Shown here: positions 51,767-60,048 of the stretch, in pieces
Position numbering within the stretch: the stretch's first letter is position 1
Layout: every line of letters begins with the position of its first letter
DNA from: 66-474 sp964489055
GTDB taxonomy: Bacteria; Pseudomonadota; Gammaproteobacteria; Xanthomonadales; Rhodanobacteraceae
Direction: 5' to 3'
Length of the DNA: 64,000 nt
Assembly (NCBI GenBank): GCA_964489055.1
Contig: CAZAXF010000003.1
Span: 62,001-126,000 of the forward strand
Notes under the pieces: generated by a model
What the model saw: the letters and a program-made list of their open reading frames with translations, nothing else
What the model was told of the DNA's origin: nothing
The model's database searches: none
Program-made: the position numbers and the translations under genes

Positions 51767-51994
51767 TCACGAGATACAGTCGGACACCCTCACTGTGTGG
51801 CAGTGTACCGGGATCCCGAACCAGTAATCACATACCTCGACGGTCTTCGTGTGACATGCCATGGGGGTTACGATGGCCGCTGAACCGTTTGTCGGTGCCG
51901 CAACGGCCGACGCCGGTGCTATCGCCAAGCTGCCGCAGAACACCATTGCGGCGACCAAAACCATTTCATTGATTTTCCGTCTGCTGTACGTCAT
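51767..51994 (-). CDS. Small secreted peptide with four symmetric cysteines
   Basis: A 75-residue precursor. Residues 11-33 form a Sec signal peptide (VLVAAMVFCGSLAIAPASA, cleavage after an AxA-type site). The mature part of about 40 residues has four cysteines at 47, 55, 65 and 73. Both pairs belong to the same motif, CHTxxVxxC, so the peptide is an internal duplication around a DYWFGIPVH turn, likely two disulfide-linked strands. Ribosome binding is excellent (GGGAGG six bases before ATG). I know no named family for it. It is the first gene of the minus-strand group with a thioredoxin-like protein and permeases; a secreted bacteriocin, signal or ligand-binding peptide are all possible. Confidence 0.7.
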   Translation of the reverse strand: MTYSRRKINEMVLVAAMVFCGSLAIAPASAVAAPTNGSAAIVTPMACHTKTVEVCDYWFGIPVHCHTVRVSDCIS

Positions 51995-52034
51995 TTTTGC
52001 CTCCCTTCTTCGTCCATTGCCCCTGCGGCTCTTG

Positions 52035-52067
52035 CTTTTACGCCCCCCCCCCCCCCCCCCTTGTCAA
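52035..52067 (-). promoter_or_regulatory. Promoter-like element containing an 18-bp homopolymer
   Basis: Read on the minus strand: TTGACA (52067-52062), A, a run of 18 G (52060-52043), CG, then TAAAAG (52040-52035), about 40 bases before the peptide ATG. The spacer is 21 bases; 17 would need 14 G. Homopolymers in promoter spacers are a known phase-variation switch. The TTGTCAAGGGGG side also resembles the local CCCCTTCAAGGGG repeat, so the -35 match could be chance. Confidence 0.5.
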
Positions 52068-52094
52068 GGGGGATGGCGAAAAAAGGTCGTGGGC

Positions 52095-52160
52095 GGTTCC
52101 ACGTCGAATGGAACCAGCATGTGCAAGCGATGCCCGATTCCATGACCTGACACCTGTCAG
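52095..52160. promoter_or_regulatory. Two inverted repeats in the divergent control region
   Basis: GGTTCCA-7-TGGAACC at 52095-52115 and the 14-bp palindrome CTGACACCTGTCAG at 52147-52160, between the divergent peptide and adaptor genes. They are candidate regulator sites; no matching regulator gene is in the cluster. Confidence 0.4.
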
Positions 52161-52256
52161 CGCCGACGCCTGACCGCCGCCGCTGGCACGTCGCGTAGCG
52201 TCGCGGCAGGATATGCCACACTTGCGCGGCCAATTTGAGGTGTATGGGGATACCGG

Positions 52257-53489
52257 ATGTCCGACAACCAATCCGATCATGATCTGTTGCACGAACTGCG
52301 CATCGAGCGGGGCCAGCGCGACGATGACGATTCGCGGCGTCCACGCTGGCCGTGGCTCGTGGGCAGCGTGGTCGTGTTGCTGATCGCGGCGGGCATCGCC
52401 GCGTTCGCGTTGCGTGGACACGCGGTGACGGTCGAGACCACGACCGCGGTGTCGATGGCAGCGTCCGGCAGCGATGCCGCGGTGTTGCAGGCGACGGGTT
52501 ACGTGGTCGCGCGGCGCAAGGCCACGGTCTCGGCGCAGATCGTCGGCACGCTCACTTCGGTGGACGTCGAGGAAGGCCAGCGCGTCAAGAAGGGCCAGGT
52601 GCTGGCGCGGATCGACGACACCCAGTACGTGGCCCAGATGGACGCCGCCAGGGCGCAGTACGCGGCGGCGCAGGCGCAGGTCGTGAAGGCGCGCGCGACG
52701 CTGCAGCAGGATCGTGACAACGCTGCACGGATGAACAAGCTGGTTGCAACAGGTTACGTGTCCAAACAGCAGGCCGAGCAGGCCAATACCCAGGTCGCCA
52801 CCGACCGGGCGGTGCTGGATGCGGCGGACAAACAGGCCGCAGCCGCGCAAGCCAATATCACCCTGGCCCAGGTCAGCGTCGGCTACACCGTCATCCGCGC
52901 GCCGTTTGCCGGTGTCGTTACGGTCAAGGATGCCGAGGCGGGCCAGATCGTTTCACCGTACACGGTGGGTGGCGGCGGCATTGCCACGGTCGTTGACATG
53001 AATTCGCTGGAAGTGGATGTTGACGTCAACGAGGCCTACATCAGCCGCGTCAAGCCGGACATGCCGGTGCAGGCGGTGCTGGATGCCTATCCCGACTGGA
53101 AGATTCCCGCGCACGTGATCGCGATCATTCCCAGCGCGGACAAGAGCAAGGCCACGGTCAAGGTGCGCATCGCACTGGACAAGAAAGACCCGCGCATCAT
53201 TCCGCAGATGGGTGTGCGCGTGTCGTTCCTGGAAAAAGCCGCGACCAACGCCAAGCCGCTGCCGGGGGTGTTGGTGCCCAAATCGGCGGTGGTCAAGCGC
53301 GATGGCAAGGACGTGGTGTTCGTGGTTGCCGATGGGCGCGCGAAGCAGACGACGGTGACGGCCGGCGGTGATTTTTCCGACATGAAACAGGTCACGCAGG
53401 GTTTGCATGCCGGCGCCGAAGTCGTGAAGGCGCCGCCGAAGGATTTGCACGATGGTGAGAAGGTGAAAGTGAAGGCGGGTGGATCGTGA
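52257..53489 (+). CDS. Periplasmic adaptor (HlyD/MacA-type membrane fusion protein)
   Basis: A 410-residue adaptor: short cytoplasmic N-terminus, one membrane helix (WLVGSVVVLLIAAGIAAFAL), a lipoyl/barrel-sandwich domain (ATGYVVARRKATVSAQIVGTL, IRAPFAGVVTVKDAEAGQIV), an alpha hairpin between them (about residues 125-200) and beta-barrel domains (VPKSAVVKRDGKDVVFVV). It links inner-membrane permeases to an outer-membrane channel such as TolC; no TolC gene is in the window. It heads the plus-strand adaptor-ATPase-permease A3-permease B3 group. Confidence 0.92.
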   Translation: MSDNQSDHDLLHELRIERGQRDDDDSRRPRWPWLVGSVVVLLIAAGIAAFALRGHAVTVETTTAVSMAASGSDAAVLQATGYVVARRKATVSAQIVGTLTSVDVEEGQRVKKGQVLARIDDTQYVAQMDAARAQYAAAQAQVVKARATLQQDRDNAARMNKLVATGYVSKQQAEQANTQVATDRAVLDAADKQAAAAQANITLAQVSVGYTVIRAPFAGVVTVKDAEAGQIVSPYTVGGGGIATVVDMNSLEVDVDVNEAYISRVKPDMPVQAVLDAYPDWKIPAHVIAIIPSADKSKATVKVRIALDKKDPRIIPQMGVRVSFLEKAATNAKPLPGVLVPKSAVVKRDGKDVVFVVADGRAKQTTVTAGGDFSDMKQVTQGLHAGAEVVKAPPKDLHDGEKVKVKAGGS

Positions 53490-53530
53490 CACGCGGATGT
53501 CGTGAAAGAGACCGGCAACAACTCCCTTGT

Positions 53531-53653
53531 CGTCATTCCGGGGCCGCGCGGAGCGCGGAACCCGGAATCCAGCTTTCGCTTCGAATGAAAGGTGAAACAT
53601 GGATTCCGGGTTCAGCCTGCGGTGAAACTGCAGGCTGCCCCGGAATGACGACG
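53531..53653. repeat. Inverted pair of REP-like elements between adaptor and ATPase genes
   Basis: One element (53531-53573, CGTCATTCCGGGG...CCCGGAATCCAGC with hairpin CCGCGC/GCGCGG) and a second in the opposite orientation (53598-53653, hairpin GCCTGC/GCAGGC). Together they can form a large double-hairpin structure within the 193-base gap, a BIME-like arrangement. Confidence 0.8.
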
Positions 53654-53682
53654 GTGAATCACGTGGTTTCGAGGAGACAGGC

Positions 53683-54435
<753 letters not shown>

Positions 54436-54454
54436 CGTGCGAATCCTGCACGGC

Positions 54455-54510
54455 TCCTCATCCGGCGCTGCGTGCCATCGTCTCCCGGGTGGAGAAGGAA
54501 ACAGCAACGA
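54455..54510. repeat. Degenerate CCTCATCCGGCGCT repeat between ATPase and permease A3
   Basis: A decayed copy (CTCATCCGGCGCTGCGTGCCATCGTCTCCCGGGTGGAGAAGG read in parts) of the repeat family at 44043 and 62697, filling most of the 95-base gap. Confidence 0.65.
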
Positions 54511-54530
54511 AGTGAGGCTGTGAGAACGTC

Positions 54531-55694
54531 ATGAAATACTTCCATCTGGTTTGGGCGGCGCTGTTTCGCAAGAAGACGCGCACCTTCCTGACATTGGTGT
54601 CGATCATCGCGGCGTTCCTGTTGTTCGGATTGCTCGACTCGGTGCGCGTGGCGTTCACGCCGGGCGACAGCGTGGCCGGCGCGGGGCGGCTGGTCGTGAC
54701 CTCGCGGATGTCCATGCAACAGCCCCTGCCGGAGAGCCTCGGCGCGCGCATCGACAACGTGCATGGCGTCAAGGCCGTCGCCTATGCCAACTATTTCGGG
54801 GGTGTCTACCAGGATCCCAGGAATCAGATCTTCAGTGCCGCGGTCAGTCCCGATTACCTCGATCTGTATCCCGAGCTGTCGCTGCCCGCCGCACAACGCA
54901 AGGCGTGGAACCAGACGCGTACCGGGGCGATCGTGGGGTCGGCGCTGGCCAAGCGCTTCGGCTGGAAGATTGGCGACAAGATTCCACTCACCTCCACGAT
55001 CTGGCCGTCGAAATCCAGCGGCAACAACACCTGGACCTTCGACATATCCGGGATCTTCCATGCCGTCGACAAGAAGGACGCGGGCATGGAGCAGATGTTC
55101 ATGTTCCACTGGAAGTACTTCGACGAAAACAACCGGTTCGGTTCCGGACAGGTGCACTGGTACGTGGTGCAGGTGGCCGATCCGGCGCACGCCGATGCCA
55201 TCGCCAGGAACATCGATGCGATTTCGGCCAACTCCGACCATGAGACGCGCGCGCAGACCGAACAGGCGTTCCAGGCATCGTTCATCAAGCAGCTGATCAA
55301 CATCGGCTTCGTCGTCATGGCGATCATGGGTGCGGTGTTCTTCACGCTGCTGCTGTTGACCGGCAACACCATGATGCAGGCGGTACGCGAGCGAACATCC
55401 GAACTTGCGGTGCTGAAGACGATCGGTTTCTCCGGCCGCAGCGTGCTGGCAATGGTGCTGGCCGAGGGCGTGTTGATGTTGCTGGTCGGCGGGCTGATCG
55501 GCATCGGACTGGTGGCGTTGATCGTGCCGGGCATGGCGGCGGCCAGCGGCGGCATGGTCCCCATCCACGGCGTGGCTGGACAAACCTGGGGCATCGGCAT
55601 CGCATTGATGGTGCTGATCGGGCTGATCGTCGGGTTGCTGCCCGCGCTGCGGGCCATGCGCCTCAACATCGTCGATGCGCTGAGCGGGCGCTGA
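54531..55694 (+). CDS. FtsX/MacB-type ABC permease, type A copy 3
   Basis: A 387-residue permease, the same length as copies A1 and A2. N-terminal helix (TFLTLVSIIAAFLLFGLLDSV), a periplasmic domain (PDYLDLYPELSLPAAQRKAW, TGAIVGSALAKRFGWKIGDK) and three C-terminal helices, with the coupling segment VRERTSELAVLKTIGFSGRSVL. It follows the ATPase and precedes B3, and is the best candidate partner of that ATPase. It is less diverged from general MacB-like proteins than A1 and A2. Confidence 0.92.
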   Translation: MKYFHLVWAALFRKKTRTFLTLVSIIAAFLLFGLLDSVRVAFTPGDSVAGAGRLVVTSRMSMQQPLPESLGARIDNVHGVKAVAYANYFGGVYQDPRNQIFSAAVSPDYLDLYPELSLPAAQRKAWNQTRTGAIVGSALAKRFGWKIGDKIPLTSTIWPSKSSGNNTWTFDISGIFHAVDKKDAGMEQMFMFHWKYFDENNRFGSGQVHWYVVQVADPAHADAIARNIDAISANSDHETRAQTEQAFQASFIKQLINIGFVVMAIMGAVFFTLLLLTGNTMMQAVRERTSELAVLKTIGFSGRSVLAMVLAEGVLMLLVGGLIGIGLVALIVPGMAAASGGMVPIHGVAGQTWGIGIALMVLIGLIVGLLPALRAMRLNIVDALSGR

Positions 55695-55703
55695 GGAGCC
55701 GTC

Positions 55704-57008
55704 ATGAAATTCCTGGTCAATCTTGGACTACTGGTGCTGGCCGCGGGTGCGCTGGCGATCTGGACGATGTTGCCCTGGGTGGGCGCCCTGATCGCCGCAG
55801 CCCTTTTCGCGATCTGGATGGTGGCGACACGCGTGGGGCGCCAGGCGGCCTCCGTGACGATGGTCGGCATCGCCACGCTCGGGCAGCGGCTGGGATCTTC
55901 GCTGGTGATCCTGATCGGAATCGCCGGCGTGGTGGGCGTACTGGTGGCGCTGCTGGCGATGGGCGAAGGCCTGACCGCGACACTCAGCAGCGGCGGACGC
56001 AACGACACCGCGATCGTGCTGCGCGGCGGCGCGGTTTCCGAATCGCAATCGGTGCTGGTGCGCGACGACATCGACACGATCGAGCAGGCCGCGGGCGTCG
56101 CGCGCGACGCTTCCGGCAAGCCGATGGCATCGGCCGAACTTGTGGTGGCCGCCAACCTGCCGCTTCGGGATTCCAGCGGCGACGGCAATGCCCAGTTGCG
56201 TGGCGTCGACGAGCGGGCCTGGGAGCTGCGACCGGATCTGCGGATCGTCGAAGGCCGCAAGTTCAAGCCCGGGATGCGTGAACTGGTGGTCGGTGAAGCC
56301 GCGCACCGACAGTACGCCGGCCTGGACCCGGGGCACGAGATAAAACTCGGCAACCAGACCTGGACGGTGGTCGGCATCTTCAAGAGCGATGGCGCGTGGA
56401 ACTCGGAGTTGTGGGCCGATCGCCAGACGGTTGCGTCGGCCTATCGGCGCGGCAGCAGCGCCGAGTCGGTCTTGGTGAAGCTGACCAGTCCGGCCGCGTT
56501 CAATACCTTCAAGGCCGCCCTGGCCAGCGATCCACGCCTCAAGGTCGAGGCCAGCACCACGCACGATTATTTCGCCAAGCAGTCGGCGGGCTTGAGCAAG
56601 ATCATCCGGGTGGTCGGCCTGACGGTGGGCGTGATCATGGCGATCGGCGCGCTGTTCGGTGCGCTCAACTGCATGTTCGCCGCGGTGGCTTCCCGCGCCC
56701 GGGAAATTGCGACCTTGCGCGCGATCGGATTCCGCGGTGCGCCGGTGGTGGTATCGGTGATGCTGGAAACGATGTTGCTCGCGCTTGCCGGCGGCGTGCT
56801 CGGGGCGCTGGTGGTGTGGCTGGTGTTCAACGGTTACGACGCATCCACGCTCAGCGGTTTCACCCAGGTCATGTTCAAGTTCAAGGTCGGCCCCGACTTG
56901 ATCTGGACCGGGCTGAAATGGGCCCTTGCCATCGGCTTCGTCGGCGGCCTGTTCCCGGCGGTGCGCGCGGCGCGCTTGCCGGTCACGACCGCGTTGCGCG
57001 AGCTTTAG
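55704..57008 (+). CDS. FtsX/MacB-type ABC permease, type B copy 3
   Basis: A 434-residue permease with an extra hydrophobic N-terminal hairpin (LVNLGLLVLAAGALAIWTML and GALIAAALFAIWMVATRVG) that B1 and B2 lack. The periplasmic domain shares FKPGMRELVVGEAAHRQYAGLDPG and VKLTSPAAFNTFKAAL with them. Three C-terminal helices and the coupling segment VASRAREIATLRAIGFRGAPVV complete it. Together with A3, the ATPase and the adaptor it forms a complete MacAB-like exporter. It ends 39 bases from the convergent lpxO-like gene. Confidence 0.92.
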   Translation: MKFLVNLGLLVLAAGALAIWTMLPWVGALIAAALFAIWMVATRVGRQAASVTMVGIATLGQRLGSSLVILIGIAGVVGVLVALLAMGEGLTATLSSGGRNDTAIVLRGGAVSESQSVLVRDDIDTIEQAAGVARDASGKPMASAELVVAANLPLRDSSGDGNAQLRGVDERAWELRPDLRIVEGRKFKPGMRELVVGEAAHRQYAGLDPGHEIKLGNQTWTVVGIFKSDGAWNSELWADRQTVASAYRRGSSAESVLVKLTSPAAFNTFKAALASDPRLKVEASTTHDYFAKQSAGLSKIIRVVGLTVGVIMAIGALFGALNCMFAAVASRAREIATLRAIGFRGAPVVVSVMLETMLLALAGGVLGALVVWLVFNGYDASTLSGFTQVMFKFKVGPDLIWTGLKWALAIGFVGGLFPAVRAARLPVTTALREL

Positions 57009-57047
57009 CTTCTCCGTCCGTTTCGGGAGAGGGGTTCGACGCGACAG

Positions 57048-57965
57048 TCACAACATGCGCCAGGGCACGAAGATCGCCGCCAGGATGACGATGAAAATCG
57101 ACCACTTGGTCGCGTAGTAGAGCTTGCGGTTGCGTTTTTTGAGCTTTTTGCCAACGCGCCGCACCGCGTAGGCGTACTTGAAGATGCGGTTGATGCCGCC
57201 GGTGCGGTCACCCTCGACGTTGGGCGAGGTGCCCGCCGCCAGCAGCGTGCGGCCGACGAAACGGTTGAGGGCCTGCGCCCAGCGGTAGCGCATCGGCCGC
57301 TCGAGGTCGCAGAACAGGATGATGCGGTCCCGGTCGGTTTCGTTGGCGGCCCAGTGGATGTAGGTTTCGTCAAACACCACGCCCTCGCCGTCGCGCCAGC
57401 TGTAGGGATTGCCATCGACCCGGATCCAGCAGCGGTCGTCGTTGGGTGTGATCAGCCCGAGGTGATAGCGCAGCGAGCCCGCGAACGGATCGCGGTGCTT
57501 TCCGAGCTGGCTGCCGGCTGGCAACTGGGTGAACGCGGCGGCCTTGATGTGCGGCGAACCCTTCAGGATTTCGACCGTGCGCGGGCACAGCGCCAGCGCC
57601 GAGGGATGCGGCGCGTCGTCGTACCACTTGAGGTAGAAGCGCTTCCAGCCGGTGCGGAAGAAGGAATGGAAGCCGGCGTCGTTGTACTGGCTGGACGCCT
57701 TGATCTGGCGGGCGCGCGCCAGCGCCACCGCTTCGTCGCGGATGACCTGCCAGTTGCGGCGCAGGTTCTCGAGCTCGGGGAAGTCCGCGGGCGCCAGGAA
57801 CGGGGTCCTCGGCACCCGCGAGAACGCGTACATCAGGACATTGATGGGCGCCATGAAGGTCGAATGGTCGGTGACCTGGCGCACGAAGCGGTGGCGCTCC
57901 CGACCACGGAAGTGCACGTACAGCGCGCAAGCAACCAGGATGGCGAGAATGATCCACTTGATCAT
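57048..57965 (-). CDS. LpxO-like lipid A / aspartyl-beta-hydroxylase family protein
   Basis: A 305-residue Fe(II)/2-oxoglutarate dioxygenase: N-terminal helix (WIILAILVACALYVHF), then the beta-hydroxylase core with ligands in LGKHRDPFAGSLRYHLGL (HxD) and DETYIHWAANETDRDRIILFCDLERPM (distal His and 2-oxoglutarate Arg), and a C-terminal membrane helix (WSIFIVILAAIFVPW). This two-anchor layout matches LpxO, which hydroxylates the secondary acyl chain of lipid A. Substrate is inferred from the family. Confidence 0.88.
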   Translation of the reverse strand: MIKWIILAILVACALYVHFRGRERHRFVRQVTDHSTFMAPINVLMYAFSRVPRTPFLAPADFPELENLRRNWQVIRDEAVALARARQIKASSQYNDAGFHSFFRTGWKRFYLKWYDDAPHPSALALCPRTVEILKGSPHIKAAAFTQLPAGSQLGKHRDPFAGSLRYHLGLITPNDDRCWIRVDGNPYSWRDGEGVVFDETYIHWAANETDRDRIILFCDLERPMRYRWAQALNRFVGRTLLAAGTSPNVEGDRTGGINRIFKYAYAVRRVGKKLKKRNRKLYYATKWSIFIVILAAIFVPWRML

Positions 57966-58098
57966 GGCGGCGGTGTGGCGATGACGGCTCCGTGACCCGC
58001 GACGATTTTACTCCGCGTGGCAGGTTGCGGTTCGCACGCGCGGTGGGGCCGCAGGCCGTCCAGACCGGTGTTCGTGGCCGCGTTGTCCGACCAGGTGC

Positions 58099-58980
58099 TC
58101 AGCGCCGCGCAGCCCGGCGTTCGCGTTCCAGCAGCATTTCCTTGCGCGTGGCGCCCCAGCGCCAGCCGCCGGGCTCGCCATCGGCGCGGACCACGCGGTG
58201 GCACGGGATGATCAGCGCCAGGTGGTTGGCGCCGCAGGCGCGACCCACGGCGCGCGCCGCGCCGGGTTCGCCGATTTCGCGCGCGACCTGTCCGTAGCTG
58301 CGCGTCGTACCGGCCGGGATGCGCGTGAGCGCCTCCCAGACCCGCCACTGGAAGGCGGTTGCGGCCACGTCGAGCGGGGGCAGCGGCGGTGCTTCGCGCA
58401 TCCGGCCCGGGGCCTCGAATTCGCGCGCGACGCGTGCAATCACCGCCGACAGCCATTCGTCCCGTCCTGCGTCCACCCGGGTCAGATCGGCATGGTCGAA
58501 TTCCCTGCGCAGGCCCTGCACCAGGGTTGCGTCGTCGGCCCCGAGTGAAACCGAGCACAGGCCGCGCGTGGTGGCCGCCACCAGCACGCGCCCCAGCGGG
58601 CAGGCGACGGTGGTGTAGCGAATCGCGAATCCCTTGCCGCCCGCACGGTAGTGCGCGGGAGGCATGCCCAGCAGGCGGTCGCTGTGCTCGTAGACGCGGC
58701 TGCCGGAACCGAACCCTGCGGCGTAGACCGCGGCGGTGACATCCGAGCCGTTGCGCAGCGTGCGACGGAGCTCCGCGAAGCGGCGGGCGCGGGCATATTC
58801 GGACGGCGAGACGCCGAAGCGGCGGCGGAAGCGGCGCTGCAGCCATCCGGGCGACAGTCCGACTTTCGCCGCGAGTGCGGCAAGGGTGGGAGTCGGGCCA
58901 TCCTGCTCCAGCAGCGAGCGGGCCAACTCCAGGGGGCCATCCAGGGCGGCTTCCGGTGAACGGTGGCTTCGCGTTTGCAT
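58099..58980 (-). CDS. AraC-MGMT fusion (Ada-like protein lacking the zinc domain)
   Basis: A 293-residue protein: AraC-type helix-turn-helix (residues about 20-110; TLAALAAKVGLSPGWLQRRFRRRFGVSPSEYARARR, in two halves) joined to an O6-methylguanine methyltransferase domain with the active site IIPCHRVV and the preceding GTTRSYGQVAREIG helix. E. coli Ada has an additional N-terminal Cys4 zinc domain that repairs methylphosphotriesters and turns on the regulon; it is absent. This protein probably repairs O6-methylguanine and may regulate, but not by the classical switch. Confidence 0.92.
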   Translation of the reverse strand: MQTRSHRSPEAALDGPLELARSLLEQDGPTPTLAALAAKVGLSPGWLQRRFRRRFGVSPSEYARARRFAELRRTLRNGSDVTAAVYAAGFGSGSRVYEHSDRLLGMPPAHYRAGGKGFAIRYTTVACPLGRVLVAATTRGLCSVSLGADDATLVQGLRREFDHADLTRVDAGRDEWLSAVIARVAREFEAPGRMREAPPLPPLDVAATAFQWRVWEALTRIPAGTTRSYGQVAREIGEPGAARAVGRACGANHLALIIPCHRVVRADGEPGGWRWGATRKEMLLERERRAARR

Positions 58981-59032
58981 GGAATCAGCTTGCCGCGTGC
59001 ACCCGCCCGGTGCCATCCGGAACGTGTCGTGT

Positions 59033-59296
59033 TCAGCGGGTGGGAGGGAGTGCGGAGCGGCTGCGGGGTACCACGGTGAACTCGCCTTCGATGATCTCTG
59101 CTTCAGCCTTCCGCGAACGCCGGCGCTGCAGCCAGCGCCGCACCAGCAGCACGCAGGCCGTGGTCGCGATCACCGCCGCGCCCAGCAACAATCCGGTCAC
59201 CAGCAAGCCGACGGCCAGCACCATGGCCAGAATCAGCGCCAGTGCGCGCAGCACCGGATGTTGCGGCGGGCGGATGGAAAAGGTTCGGATGCGCAC
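59033..59296 (-). CDS. Small membrane protein
   Basis: An 87-residue protein from a GTG start: a short basic start, a hydrophobic region of about 45 residues (ALALILAMVLAVGLLVTGLLLGAAVIATTACVLLV, in two helices) then a basic-to-acidic tail (RRWLQRRRSRKAEAEIIEGEFTVV). The tail ending EIIEGEFTVVP resembles small hydrophobic proteins of Xanthomonadales with no known role. The start is uncertain. Confidence 0.55.
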   Translation of the reverse strand: MRIRTFSIRPPQHPVLRALALILAMVLAVGLLVTGLLLGAAVIATTACVLLVRRWLQRRRSRKAEAEIIEGEFTVVPRSRSALPPTR

Positions 59297-59364
59297 GGAA
59301 GGCCCCGCATGGCAGAATGGTACCTTTCCACCATGAGGGCGCGCGGCCGGCGTCTCAAGTGCTG

Positions 59365-59706
59365 ATGGACATGTCCGTTTCCGATGAAGTGCTGTGCCGC
59401 CTCGAGGACATCCCCGATGGCGGGGTGCTGGGCGTCGATCCACCCGACCCCATGGGCGAACCGCTGCTGCTGGCGCGCCACGGCAATGCGGTGCGCTGCT
59501 GGCTCAATATCTGCCCGCACGCGGGGCGGCGAATGGACTACGCCCCGGGACTGTTCCTGGTCAAGGATGACAAGCTCACCTGCGCGGTACACGGCGCCAC
59601 CTTCGCCCTGCGCGAGTCCGGGCTGTGCGTGGCCGGACCCTGCCGCGGCCAGTCGCTGGTGGCGGTTCCGGTGAAGATCCGCGACGGGATGGTGGTGCGC
59701 GACTGA
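59365..59706 (+). CDS. Rieske [2Fe-2S] protein
   Basis: A 113-residue soluble Rieske domain. The cluster ligands are CPH in NICPHAGRRMDY and CAVH in KLTCAVHGATF, the C-x-H...C-x2-H pattern, with FLVKDDK between. It lacks a membrane anchor, so it is a small ferredoxin-like protein of the NirD/dioxygenase-ferredoxin type. No oxygenase partner is adjacent. An ATG two codons further is an alternative start. Confidence 0.9.
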   Translation: MDMSVSDEVLCRLEDIPDGGVLGVDPPDPMGEPLLLARHGNAVRCWLNICPHAGRRMDYAPGLFLVKDDKLTCAVHGATFALRESGLCVAGPCRGQSLVAVPVKIRDGMVVRD

Positions 59707-59750
59707 CGGTGACCACTGCGGGCATTGCAGGCCCTGCACCCGCAACGCTG

Positions 59751-60040
59751 CAGGGCGGACACCGTCCGCCACGGCGGGCAATGCCCGCCCTACCCACTAA
59801 GCTGGGGGCCGTCCGTCAAGGCAGGGCAATGTCCGCAGCACGTTCACCACCGGAGTAGGGCGGACACCGTCCGCCATGGCGGGCAATGCCCGCCCTACGC
59901 CACAACACGGCAGGGCGGACACCGTCCGCCTGCGCGACCGACGGTGGTTGGTTGAACGGCGGGATCCGCTTCGCTTCCCGGCGAGATCCGCTTCGCTTCT
60001 CCCGCCCTACGCTTCGTGGGGCGGACACTGTCCGCCGTGC
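59751..60040. repeat. Cluster of GGCGGACACCGTCCGCC double-hairpin repeats
   Basis: Two full copies (59751-59793 and 59855-59897), one half copy (59911-59930) and one inverted copy (60001-60040) of the element also found at 42048, plus two CCGCTTCGCTTC direct repeats. They fill most of the 342-base gap between the Rieske gene and the SLC13 stop; no gene is seen. Confidence 0.85.
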
Positions 60041-60048
60041 ACCGTGGG

